The notes under the pieces: model-generated
What the model was told of the DNA's origin: nothing
Database searches by the model: none
What the model saw: only the letters and a program-made list of their open reading frames with translations
Assembly: GCF_946886895.1 (NCBI RefSeq)
Contig: NZ_CAMPJO010000015.1
Location: forward strand, 1-64,000
Direction of reading: 5' to 3'
DNA: 64,000 bases
Source: an uncultured Marinobacter sp.
GTDB taxonomy: Bacteria; Pseudomonadota; Gammaproteobacteria; Pseudomonadales; Oleiphilaceae
Translations under genes and position numbers: made by a program
Shown: positions 9,905 through 18,250 of the stretch, piece by piece
Layout of the letters: each line of letters opens with the position of its first letter
Numbering within the stretch: the stretch's first letter is position 1

Positions 9905-10014
9905 TGCGGAGTTGGGACAGGCTTTCCAAAAATCTCGAAGGCCAGGGACGGCCTGAGAGAAGCGCACATGGATGTGCTCGTAGCGGTTTTTGGAAAGCCT
10001 GTCCCAACTCCGCA
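9905..10014 (+). repeat. Dispersed cloverleaf palindrome, copy 1
   Basis: Perfect 28-bp inverted-repeat arms (9905-9932 and 9987-10014) enclose 54 bases with two hairpins: AGGCC...GGCCT at 9939-9954 and GCACATGGATGTGC at 9964-9977, both with GGA in the loop. The interior matches copy 2 (30870-30977) at 51 of 54 positions. The inner 10 bases of the arms (TTTCCAAAAA) are shared, while the outer bases are unrelated at about half of the positions. It lies between holC and valS. Confidence 0.9.
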
Positions 10015-10049
10015 AGGCACCCAACCCAAAGTCTTATCTCCAGCAGAGG

Positions 10050-10079
10050 TTCGCCGCATCACCGGCGACCATGTATAAT
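10050..10079 (+). promoter_or_regulatory. Likely valS promoter
   Basis: A consensus TATAAT (10074-10079) preceded by a weak -35 TTCGCC 18 bases upstream, 52 bases before the valS ATG. The rest of the 309-base holC-valS gap is taken up by the REP-like palindrome and cloverleaf copy 1. Confidence 0.5.
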
Positions 10080-10131
10080 CGGGCGTCTCAATTTTCCCTT
10101 GTGAATCAACCAACGGTCACTGCAGAAACCC

Positions 10132-13002
10132 ATGGAAAAAACCTACCAGCCAGAAAACATCGAGCGCCAGTGGTACCAGAACTGGGAAGCCAAAGGGTAC
10201 TTCCGCCCCCGTTCAGAAAAGGCGGAGGGGGGCGAAGGTGAGTCATTCAGCATCGCCATCCCGCCGCCCAATGTCACTGGCAGCCTGCACATGGGCCATG
10301 CGTTCCAGCACACCATCATGGACACCCTCACCCGCTTCAAGCGCATGCAGGGCCGTAACGCACTGTGGACCGTCGGCACCGACCACGCCGGCATTGCTAC
10401 CCAAATGGTCGTTGAGCGCAAACTGGCCGCTGAAGAAGACAAAACCCGCCACGACCTCGGCCGGGAAGAATTCATCAAACGCATCTGGGACTGGAAAGAA
10501 CATTCCGGCGGCACCATCACCCGCCAGATTCGCCGTCTCGGCAACTCTGTAGACTGGGACAACGAACGTTTCACCATGGACGACGGCTTCTACAAAGCCG
10601 TTCAGGAAGTGTTTATCCGCCTGTATGACGAAGGCCTGGTCTACCGCGGAAAACGACTGGTCAACTGGGACCCGAAACTGCACACCGCCATCTCGGATCT
10701 CGAAGTTGAGAACAAGGAAGAAAAGGGCTTCTTCTGGCACCTGCGCTACCCATTGGCGGATGGCGCAAAAACCCGGGAAGGCAAGGACTACGTGGTCGTC
10801 GCCACCACCCGCCCGGAAACCATGCTCGGCGACACCGCCGTGGCCGTACACCCGGACGACGAGCGCTACCAGCACCTGTTGGGCAAGCACGTCATGCTGC
10901 CGCTGGTAAACCGCAAGATCCCGATCGTGGCCGACCACCACGCAGACCCGGAAAAAGGCTCCGGCTGCGTGAAGATCACCCCGGCCCACGACTTCAACGA
11001 CTACGCCGTGGGCAAGCGCAACGAACTGCCCATGATCAACGTCATGACCCAGGATGCCAACATCCGGGACGTCGCCGAAGTGTTCAACTCCGACGGCACC
11101 GAAAACACGGACATCGACGGCCAGATGCCCGCCGCCTACGCCGGGCTGACTCGTGAGGACGCACGCAAGGCCATTGTTGCAGACCTGAAAGGCGCCGGCC
11201 TGCTGGAGCGGGAAGAAGACCACGTCCTGAGCGTGCCCCGTGGCGACCGTTCCGGCCTGATCATCGAGCCCATGCTCACCGACCAGTGGTTCGCGGATGC
11301 CAAGACCCTGGCCAAGCCAGCCATTGAAGCCTTGGAAGACGGCCGCATCCAGTTCGTACCCAAGCAATACGAGAACATGTATTTCTCCTGGATGCGGGAT
11401 ATTCAGGACTGGTGCATCTCCCGTCAACTGTGGTGGGGCCACCGGATTCCAGCCTGGTACGATGCTGAAGGCAACATTTATGTCGGTCGCAACGAAGACG
11501 AAGTACGCCAGAAGCACAGCCTCGCCACCGATCTGGAATTGAAGCAGGACGACGACGTGCTGGACACCTGGTTCAGCTCCGCCCTCTGGACCTTCGGCAC
11601 CCTGGGCTGGCCGGAAATCACCGAGCGCCTGAAAACCTTCCACCCGACGGATGTGCTGGTCACCGGCTTCGACATCATTTTCTTCTGGGTTGCCCGGATG
11701 ATCATGATGACCATGCACTTCATGAAAAATGAAGATGGCACACCCCAGGTGCCCTTCCACACGGTGTATGTGACTGGTCTGATCCGGGACGAGCACGGGG
11801 ACAAGATGTCCAAGTCCAAGGGCAACGTGATTGACCCGCTGGACATGATCGACGGCATCAGCCTGGATGACCTGCTGGAGAAGCGTACCGGCAACCTGAT
11901 GCAGCCCAAGCTGGCCGAGAAGATTGGCAAACGCACCCAGAAGGAATTTCCGGAGGGCATCACCGCTCACGGCACCGACGCCCTGCGCTTCACCCTGGCG
12001 GCCATGGCCACCACCGGTCGTGACATCAACTGGGATATGAAGCGCCTGGAAGGCTATCGCAACTTCTGCAACAAGCTCTGGAATGCCGCCCGCTACGTGC
12101 TGATGAACACCGAGGACGAAGACTGCGGCGTCAACAACGAGCCGGTGGAACTGTCCCTGGCCGACCGCTGGATTATCAGCGAGCTGCAAAGCTGCGAACA
12201 GGATGTTATCCGGCACCTGGACCAGTACCGTTTCGACCTGGCTGCCTACGCGCTGTACGAATTCATCTGGAACGAATACTGCGACTGGTACCTGGAACTG
12301 TCCAAGCCAGCGCTGAACGACGACAGTGCCAGTGCCGAAGCCAAGCGCGGCACCCGCCGTACGCTGGTGCGGGTTCTGGAGGCCGTCCTGCGCCTCGCGC
12401 ACCCGATGATGCCGTTCATCACCGAGGAAATCTGGCAGCGCATTGCGCCCCTGGCTGGCAAAACCGGAGACAGCATCATGCTGCAACCGTTCCCGCAGCC
12501 TGATGCCAGCAAACAGGACGCCGCCGTTACTGACGATATCGAGTGGCTCAAGGGCGTCATCGTTGCCGTGCGCAACATCCGTGGTGAGATGAACATCTCC
12601 CCGGCCAAAAAGATCCCGGTATTGCTGCGAGGCAAAGGCACGGAAGACCAGCGCCGCATGGATGACAACCGCCAGTTCCTGAGTTCACTGGCAAAACTGG
12701 AAAGCCTCGACTGGTTTGAAGGCGACCAGGCCCCCATGTCCGCCACCCAGCTGGTCGGCGAAATGGAAGTGCTGGTACCCATGGCCGGCCTGATCGACAA
12801 GGACGCCGAGCTCAAACGCCTGGACAAGGAACTGGAACGCCTGCAAAAAGAAATCGGTCGCCTTGAAGGCAAGCTTGGTAACGAAAAGTTCACCGCCAAG
12901 GCCCCGGCGGAGGTGGTCGAGAAGGAACAGGAAAAACTCCGAGACGCCCAGAGCAGCCAGGCCCGCCTGAGCCAGCAACGGGCCGGCATCGAGGTCATGT
13001 AA
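10132..13002 (+). CDS. valS: Valyl-tRNA synthetase (956 aa)
   Basis: Class I synthetase that charges tRNA-Val and edits threonine. The HIGH-type motif [10 protein letters not shown] lies at about residues 43-52 and KMSKSKGN near residue 558. The large CP1 editing insertion lies between ([13 protein letters not shown] near 225), followed by the anticodon-binding domain and a C-terminal coiled-coil arm (about 885-950). Length is normal. It is the third gene of pepA-holC-valS but has its own promoter-like sequence. Confidence 0.98.
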   Translation: MEKTYQPENIERQWYQNWEAKGYFRPRSEKAEGGEGESFSIAIPPPNVTGSLHMGHAFQHTIMDTLTRFKRMQGRNALWTVGTDHAGIATQMVVERKLAAEEDKTRHDLGREEFIKRIWDWKEHSGGTITRQIRRLGNSVDWDNERFTMDDGFYKAVQEVFIRLYDEGLVYRGKRLVNWDPKLHTAISDLEVENKEEKGFFWHLRYPLADGAKTREGKDYVVVATTRPETMLGDTAVAVHPDDERYQHLLGKHVMLPLVNRKIPIVADHHADPEKGSGCVKITPAHDFNDYAVGKRNELPMINVMTQDANIRDVAEVFNSDGTENTDIDGQMPAAYAGLTREDARKAIVADLKGAGLLEREEDHVLSVPRGDRSGLIIEPMLTDQWFADAKTLAKPAIEALEDGRIQFVPKQYENMYFSWMRDIQDWCISRQLWWGHRIPAWYDAEGNIYVGRNEDEVRQKHSLATDLELKQDDDVLDTWFSSALWTFGTLGWPEITERLKTFHPTDVLVTGFDIIFFWVARMIMMTMHFMKNEDGTPQVPFHTVYVTGLIRDEHGDKMSKSKGNVIDPLDMIDGISLDDLLEKRTGNLMQPKLAEKIGKRTQKEFPEGITAHGTDALRFTLAAMATTGRDINWDMKRLEGYRNFCNKLWNAARYVLMNTEDEDCGVNNEPVELSLADRWIISELQSCEQDVIRHLDQYRFDLAAYALYEFIWNEYCDWYLELSKPALNDDSASAEAKRGTRRTLVRVLEAVLRLAHPMMPFITEEIWQRIAPLAGKTGDSIMLQPFPQPDASKQDAAVTDDIEWLKGVIVAVRNIRGEMNISPAKKIPVLLRGKGTEDQRRMDDNRQFLSSLAKLESLDWFEGDQAPMSATQLVGEMEVLVPMAGLIDKDAELKRLDKELERLQKEIGRLEGKLGNEKFTAKAPAEVVEKEQEKLRDAQSSQARLSQQRAGIEVM

Positions 13003-13007
13003 CCGGC

Positions 13008-13958
13008 ATGATCGCCATTCTGGGCGCAGGCTCTCTGGGGCGGCTGTGGGCCGCCTCGTTGCCGGCGGGCCGTGTTGCCTTTGTTCCGCGACCGTCCGGG
13101 TCGCCCAAAACGGATCTCCGTTACCGCTTCCGGTCCTTCGATGGGCCGGAAGCGGTCATTCAGGTTCCCTGGCTCGAAGCCGGTGACAACCCTGAGCTGG
13201 TTCTGGTCACCACCAAGGCCGGCGACACCTGCCAGGCCATCGCCGGCGTGGTTGACCGGCTGCCGACGAAGAGCCCGATCATGCTCTTTCAGAACGGTCT
13301 CGGCAGCCAGCAAGCGGTGGCTGACCGTTGGCCTGGCCGCCCCATCCTGGCCGCCAGCACGACCGAGGGGGCCAACCGGCCAGAGCCGGATCTGCTGGTC
13401 CACGCGGGCACTGGCGACACCTGGGTCGGGCCGATGACCGAGCCGGCCAGAGCCTGTATTGACGAAGCCGTAACCCGGTTAAAAGCCAGCGGCCTGGCCA
13501 TTCACCCCGAACGGAACATTCTTTCGAGGCTGTGGCAAAAGCTTGTCATCAACGCCGGCATCAACCCCTACACCGCGCTCCTGAACTGCCCCAACGGCGA
13601 GATTTCTGGCTCTGCACTCTATCAGCAGACCATAGACGACCTCTGCCGCGAGCTGTCAGAGCTGATGCGGGCCAGCGGCCAGGGTGAGCAAACACCGGAG
13701 GCACTTCGTCACCGGATCGAAACCGTGGCACGCAACACCGCCCGTAATACCTCATCCATGCGGGCCGATGTGCTCAAGGGCCGCACCACGGAGATAGACT
13801 TCATCAACGGTTACCTGGTGCAACTGGGCATTAACCTGGGTGTCCGGACACCAGTGAACCAAATGCTGACCGAACGGGTACAACAACTGTCGCCACAGCC
13901 ACAGGAGCAGACTGATGGGCAATCGCCTTTCCAAGATATACACCCGCACCGGAGATGA
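13008..13958 (+). CDS. panE: 2-dehydropantoate 2-reductase (316 aa)
   Basis: NADPH-dependent reduction of ketopantoate to pantoate on the pantothenate/CoA pathway. The dinucleotide fold starts at once with GAGSLG (residues 5-10); NGLGSQQ and the catalytic-lysine region WQKLVINAGINPYTAL follow near residues 180-195. The ATG is five bases after the valS stop, so it is likely read with valS. The 3' end overlaps the next gene by 44 bases. Family members of this type sometimes have other 2-oxoacid substrates, so panE is a best fit. Confidence 0.85.
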   Translation: MIAILGAGSLGRLWAASLPAGRVAFVPRPSGSPKTDLRYRFRSFDGPEAVIQVPWLEAGDNPELVLVTTKAGDTCQAIAGVVDRLPTKSPIMLFQNGLGSQQAVADRWPGRPILAASTTEGANRPEPDLLVHAGTGDTWVGPMTEPARACIDEAVTRLKASGLAIHPERNILSRLWQKLVINAGINPYTALLNCPNGEISGSALYQQTIDDLCRELSELMRASGQGEQTPEALRHRIETVARNTARNTSSMRADVLKGRTTEIDFINGYLVQLGINLGVRTPVNQMLTERVQQLSPQPQEQTDGQSPFQDIHPHRR

Positions 13959-14472
13959 CGGTTCCACGGGCCTTGCCGACGGCAATCGTATTGCCAAGAA
14001 CGCACAGCGGGTTGAGGCCATGGGCACGGCCGACGAGCTGAATTGCCACATCGGCCTGTTGATCGAAACCCTGGACAGCGACGACGAGTTCGCTGAAAGC
14101 CTGCGCCGCATCCAGCACCACCTGTTTGACCTGGGCGGCGAATTTGCCATTCCAGGCAGCCGAGTGATCGGTGACGATCACATTGAATGGCTGGAAAGCA
14201 CCCTGGACAAACACAACGAAGGTTTGCCGCCCCTGAAAAACTTCATATTGCCCGGCGGCACCCCGGGCGCTGCCCAATGCCATCTGGCCCGAGCCGTTTG
14301 CCGCCGTGCCGAGCGTGTGGTGGTTGCCCTGGGCCATGAGGACTCCATCAACACTGCCTCCCGGCACTACCTGAACCGTCTCTCTGACCTGCTGTTCGTG
14401 ATTGCCCGGGTGCTCGCACGCCGTAACGGTGGTGAGGAAATTCTCTGGGAACAAAAAAAATCCGGCCTCTGA
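13915..14472 (+). CDS. PduO-type cob(I)alamin adenosyltransferase (185 aa)
   Basis: Transfers the adenosyl group of ATP to cob(I)alamin to make adenosylcobalamin. The ATP-binding N-terminus KIYTRTGDDGSTGLADG is near residues 6-23 and the conserved FILPGGTPGAAQCHLARAVCRRAER block near 111-135, both diagnostic of the PduO family (PF01923). It overlaps panE by 44 bases in another frame. Its stop codon and last codons are built into the following terminator hairpin. Whether the strain makes or only salvages cobalamin cannot be seen here. Confidence 0.93.
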   Translation: MGNRLSKIYTRTGDDGSTGLADGNRIAKNAQRVEAMGTADELNCHIGLLIETLDSDDEFAESLRRIQHHLFDLGGEFAIPGSRVIGDDHIEWLESTLDKHNEGLPPLKNFILPGGTPGAAQCHLARAVCRRAERVVVALGHEDSINTASRHYLNRLSDLLFVIARVLARRNGGEEILWEQKKSGL

Positions 14473-14485
14473 CAGCCGGATTTTT
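14453..14485. terminator. Bidirectional terminator between adenosyltransferase and chemoreceptor genes
   Basis: ATCCGGC and GCCGGAT form a 7-bp stem around an eight-base loop, flanked by eight A and five T. It should work in both directions for the convergent genes. The left arm encodes the last residues of the adenosyltransferase and the loop holds its TGA. Confidence 0.88.
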
Positions 14486-14502
14486 CACACTGTGGGTCAT
14501 CG

Positions 14503-16533
14503 TCAGACCTTGAAGGCCTCCACCAGGCGCTGGAGCGAAGCCGTCAACTCCGACATTTCCCGGGACGACCCCAGGGTTTCCTGGGCATTGTCCGCCGTCG
14601 TTTTGCCGAGCTCACCAATCCGCTCGACACTGGCGTTCACATCTTTCGCCACCGCCGACTGTTCTTCCGCCGCCTGCGCGATCTGGTGACTCATATCCAC
14701 AATCACGGAAATGCCCTGGGCAATGCGGTCCAGAGCCTCGGTGACCTCCCCGGATTTCTGTACGGTCGCTTCCGTCACGTCCCGGCTGTTGGTCATGGCG
14801 GAAACGGCGTCTCTCACACCGGACTGGAGCCTTGAGATCATACCCTCAATCTCTTCCGTGGATTTGTGGGTACGCTGCGACAATGAGCGGACTTCATCAG
14901 CCACAACCGCAAAACCGCGCCCCTGCTCACCGGCCCGGGCGGCCTCGATGGCCGCGTTCAGGGCCAGAAGGTTCGTTTGCTCGGCGATGGCCTTGATCTC
15001 AACCAATACCTGGCTGATGTTGTCGCTGTCCTTGCTGACCCGATTGATCACGTCCACGGCGCCGGAAATTTCGGTGGCCAGACGATTGATGGTTGCGACC
15101 GTGTCCGCCACCACGCCCCGCCCGGATTCGGTATCCCGTTCCGCCGTACCGGCACTGTCGGCAACCCGGTGCGCACTCTCGGTCACCTCATGCACCGCTT
15201 CAACCATCTGGTTCATGGCCTCATTAATCTGCCCACTCTCCTGCATCTGACGGGCTACGGCTTCGGAATTGGCCGCCGCAGTGTCTTTCACCCGAGCGGC
15301 CTGCTGGTCCACATCCCCCGTGGTCCGCCCGACCGAGCGAATCAACTCCGCCATACGGTCAGTCATATTGTTGAATTCAGTGGTCAGCTCGCCGAGCTCA
15401 TCGCGGTTGCGCAAATGAATGTGGGTGGTCATGTCACCGTTTGCCACATTGCGAGCCGCTTCGCTGAACCGGTTGATTGCCGTGCGTACCGACATGAAAA
15501 AGCCGATATAGAGATACACCACCACCAGCAGAATGGCGAACAGCGCAAGCACAATCAGGCGGCGCTGGTTCAGTTCATGTGCCAGCCGTGAGTCGAGGTT
15601 TCTGCCGACAACACTGAACGCCTCGGCTTTGAGGGCGTCGTAGTGTTGTAACTGGGCCGATATCAGGGCGTCGTAATCCTTCCAGGGCATTTCCAGACGC
15701 ATGGGCGTAATGACGTTGACATCGAGCGCGTCCCGCACTGCCAGCATACTTTCATCCACCCGGACGATGGCATCAGTTGCCTCGATGGCCAGTGTCGGGG
15801 ACGCTTCGGTGGCCACCGACAGAGCCGGCGACAACAACGAACCGTGATTGGTCAGCCGGTCATAAATTTCGTTGAGGGATTCACTCAGCGCATAGCCGAC
15901 CTGCCCCTCTATCAGCGCATAGATTCCATAGGACCGCGCCTGGCCAATCACATTGCGCGCCTCCGGCAGCGTTTCCTGGATCAGTCCGAGAATGAGCAGA
16001 TTTGCCCGCGTCCCATCGCGAGTCAGGCCTGAAATTTCAATAGTCGAAGGCAACAATGCCATCGCCCTCTGTACGAACTGATGATAATACTTGAACTGGG
16101 CGTCAAAGTTTCCCAGATAGCTGTCGTCCGTGCGCAAACTCTGCCAGGCCTGCTGGAGTGCCATCACTTGGTTAGCCCAGGTCCCCGACCCGTCAAATGA
16201 ACGCTCCCCCGTCAGCAGATCCTCCAGAAGTTCATCAATTCCAACAGCCGTCTCCTCTGAGCGGGCAAGGATAGCCTCGTCATTCTTCATGATAGCCGGC
16301 GCCCGATAATCCCGGTACTCCATCGCCAGATCGACCAATTGGTCAACCTGCTGCAACTGTGCCAACCCCTCAAGCCCACGGGTGGTAACCTGAACCGAGC
16401 GGTTCAAGTCAGACATGACCAGCCACGATAGTCCACCGATCGGTAACAGAAAAAGGATGCTGATAAGCCCGAACTTGTAGACCATGGGCAGCCGGTTCAT
16501 CAGCGCTATGGCAGGATTAATGAGTTGCTTCAC
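14503..16533 (-). CDS. Methyl-accepting chemotaxis protein (676 aa)
   Basis: Transmembrane chemoreceptor. A first membrane segment (about residues 17-40), a long all-alpha periplasmic sensor region (about 40-315), a second membrane segment (about 320-340), a HAMP domain, and a signalling domain with the hallmark hairpin tip [20 protein letters not shown]. The C-terminus lacks the NWETF-type CheR tether. I chose the GTG at 16533 because AAGAGGG lies five bases upstream; a TTG 27 bases further up has no ribosome site. No other chemotaxis gene is nearby and the ligand is unknown. Confidence 0.93.
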   Translation of the reverse strand: MKQLINPAIALMNRLPMVYKFGLISILFLLPIGGLSWLVMSDLNRSVQVTTRGLEGLAQLQQVDQLVDLAMEYRDYRAPAIMKNDEAILARSEETAVGIDELLEDLLTGERSFDGSGTWANQVMALQQAWQSLRTDDSYLGNFDAQFKYYHQFVQRAMALLPSTIEISGLTRDGTRANLLILGLIQETLPEARNVIGQARSYGIYALIEGQVGYALSESLNEIYDRLTNHGSLLSPALSVATEASPTLAIEATDAIVRVDESMLAVRDALDVNVITPMRLEMPWKDYDALISAQLQHYDALKAEAFSVVGRNLDSRLAHELNQRRLIVLALFAILLVVVYLYIGFFMSVRTAINRFSEAARNVANGDMTTHIHLRNRDELGELTTEFNNMTDRMAELIRSVGRTTGDVDQQAARVKDTAAANSEAVARQMQESGQINEAMNQMVEAVHEVTESAHRVADSAGTAERDTESGRGVVADTVATINRLATEISGAVDVINRVSKDSDNISQVLVEIKAIAEQTNLLALNAAIEAARAGEQGRGFAVVADEVRSLSQRTHKSTEEIEGMISRLQSGVRDAVSAMTNSRDVTEATVQKSGEVTEALDRIAQGISVIVDMSHQIAQAAEEQSAVAKDVNASVERIGELGKTTADNAQETLGSSREMSELTASLQRLVEAFKV

Positions 16534-16665
16534 GGTTGCCCTCTTGCAGTGCTTCAACAACTAAACATTCATTGTTATCTATTATTGTCGCCTAAAGTAT
16601 TAGAAACTTGAGCATTATTTGTTGTCGAACTGCAAAATCTTTAAAAATAACGGCAAACGGGCCCG

Positions 16666-17553
16666 TTAAACCATGCCCGCAATCACCAGCAATGCCAGGG
16701 CGCAGACCCACACCAGCATGCTCCGGTTCAGCAATCCGCGAATGGCACTGAGGCTGCGCCCGCCAAACGCTGTCCACTCCTCGGGATGAATCCGGGAAAA
16801 CCGGGCCGGGTCTAGGGCATAGCCGGTCAGAGCCCCGTTGGCAGAGAGCATCAGCACCTCGCCTGCACCACTTCCGAGGCGGCTGAGCGCCTGACCGGCG
16901 ACCCGGAGCCAGCCGGCCAGATCACCGGCAATACCAAACGTCAACGACAGCAGCCGGGAGGGCAGCCACTCCACCCAGGACAATAGCCTGGCAAAGCGGG
17001 GGCGCGCCGAGGACTGAGGCCAGTGCTCGGTTAAAGCCACCAGTCCCCGAGCCAGGATCGCCAACCCGATGCCACCCACCACATACCAGAATGCAATCAG
17101 GAAAAAGCGCTGAAAAACGGCCACCATCAAGGCCCTGGACAGGCTCAGGTGCATGGCTTCCGGCGCGATGGCCGTGCTCCTGTGCTCAGCGGGCAGACGA
17201 TCTTTGATGTGATGCCACGCCGCCTGCATATCACCGCGCTGCCAGGCCTCACGGTACGCCCGCAGGGTTGCCCCCCAGCCCGGAATGCCCATCAGAAACA
17301 CCAGCAATACGAACTCCAACGGATAGGCCATCACCGAAAGGCCAGAGAGGTCAAACAGATGCACCACCAACGCAGCCACCAAGGCGGGCAGGAAGACAAG
17401 TGTCAGCCCGACGGCCACGCCGGCTTCATGGCCTGCCCGGACCCGGCGCCCCTGATGAAACAGCCATCGCCAGAGCGTCTCCGGATTCAGCCGGTCATGG
17501 CTGTCCAGGCGGCGGCGCACCAGATAGGCGGCCAGAAACACCAACAGTATCAT
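16666..17553 (-). CDS. ampE: AmpE-like membrane protein (295 aa)
   Basis: Polytopic inner-membrane protein of the AmpE family (related to CobD/CbiB), co-occurring with AmpD and implicated in beta-lactamase induction signalling. The N-terminus starts in a membrane segment (ILLVFLAAYLV); further segments lie at about 46-68, 78-93, 140-170 and 275-293. The ATG overlaps the ampD stop (ATGA), so it is translationally coupled. Biochemical function is not established. Confidence 0.88.
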   Translation of the reverse strand: MILLVFLAAYLVRRRLDSHDRLNPETLWRWLFHQGRRVRAGHEAGVAVGLTLVFLPALVAALVVHLFDLSGLSVMAYPLEFVLLVFLMGIPGWGATLRAYREAWQRGDMQAAWHHIKDRLPAEHRSTAIAPEAMHLSLSRALMVAVFQRFFLIAFWYVVGGIGLAILARGLVALTEHWPQSSARPRFARLLSWVEWLPSRLLSLTFGIAGDLAGWLRVAGQALSRLGSGAGEVLMLSANGALTGYALDPARFSRIHPEEWTAFGGRSLSAIRGLLNRSMLVWVCALALLVIAGMV

Positions 17554-18146
17554 TCGAACCGGCCCTCATCGCGGTTGTGATCCTTCCCGAGCAGGGTCCG
17601 GAAATGCCGCCAGTCGAAAGCCGGGCCAGGATCGGTCTTGCGACCGGGAGCGATATCACAGTGGCCGGCGATACGTTCCGTTGTGATGGCGGGCCAGGCC
17701 GCCATGATCAAGTCCGCAACCCGGGCCAGGCAGCGGTACTGCTCCCCGGTATAGGGCAGCTCGTCGGTTCCTTCGAGTTCAATACCGATGGAAAAGTCGT
17801 TGCACTCGTCCTGACCGGCAAAACGGGATCGCCCGGCGTGCCACGCCCGGTCCAGCAGGCTGACAAACTGCACCAGCGAGCCATCCCGGCGAATCAGTGC
17901 ATGTGCGGAGACCTGCATCCCGGCGATGGTTTCAAAGTAGGGATGGGCGGAGTGGTCGAGACAATTGCAGAAAAACGCTTCGATTTCCGGCCCACCAAAC
18001 TGCCCAGGTGGCAAACTGATGTTGTGAACCACCAGTAGGGAGATGGCTGTACCCTCCGGCCGGACCCCGAAGTTGGGCGACGGGCACCACCGGGACGAGG
18101 GCAGCAGGCCGGTTTCCCGGAGGGAGGCCGGATCGGCTGGGGGCAT
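17550..18146 (-). CDS. ampD: 1,6-anhydro-N-acetylmuramyl-L-alanine amidase AmpD (198 aa)
   Basis: Cytoplasmic zinc amidase that removes the stem peptide from anhydro-muropeptides during cell-wall recycling; loss derepresses AmpC in many species. The zinc histidine motif VVHNISLP, the block CNDFSIGIELEG, and GHCDIAPGRKTDPGPAF holding the second His and the Asp ligand are all present. The start is uncertain: the ATG at 18146 is used here, but a TTG at 18179 would add 11 residues; neither has a clear ribosome site. It forms a pair with ampE. Confidence 0.92.
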   Translation of the reverse strand: MPPADPASLRETGLLPSSRWCPSPNFGVRPEGTAISLLVVHNISLPPGQFGGPEIEAFFCNCLDHSAHPYFETIAGMQVSAHALIRRDGSLVQFVSLLDRAWHAGRSRFAGQDECNDFSIGIELEGTDELPYTGEQYRCLARVADLIMAAWPAITTERIAGHCDIAPGRKTDPGPAFDWRHFRTLLGKDHNRDEGRFE

Positions 18147-18250
18147 GTCGTGGTCAGGGAAAACGTCAGGCTCGGGCAAGGGAAATCCGTGGTGATCAGA
18201 GTGTTACACAAGCCCTGATTGAATCACAAAGTCGCCCGGGTTACCAAGAT

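Noticed and set aside
9905..10014. CRISPR or integron attC site for the palindromes
   Set aside because: No repeat-spacer array, no integrase or cas gene, and no attC R-box consensus that I recognise.
10243..12486. 747-codon open frame on the minus strand opposite valS
   Set aside because: Shadow frame of valS; composition is Val/Gly/His/Gln-rich, typical of antisense translation, with no family match.
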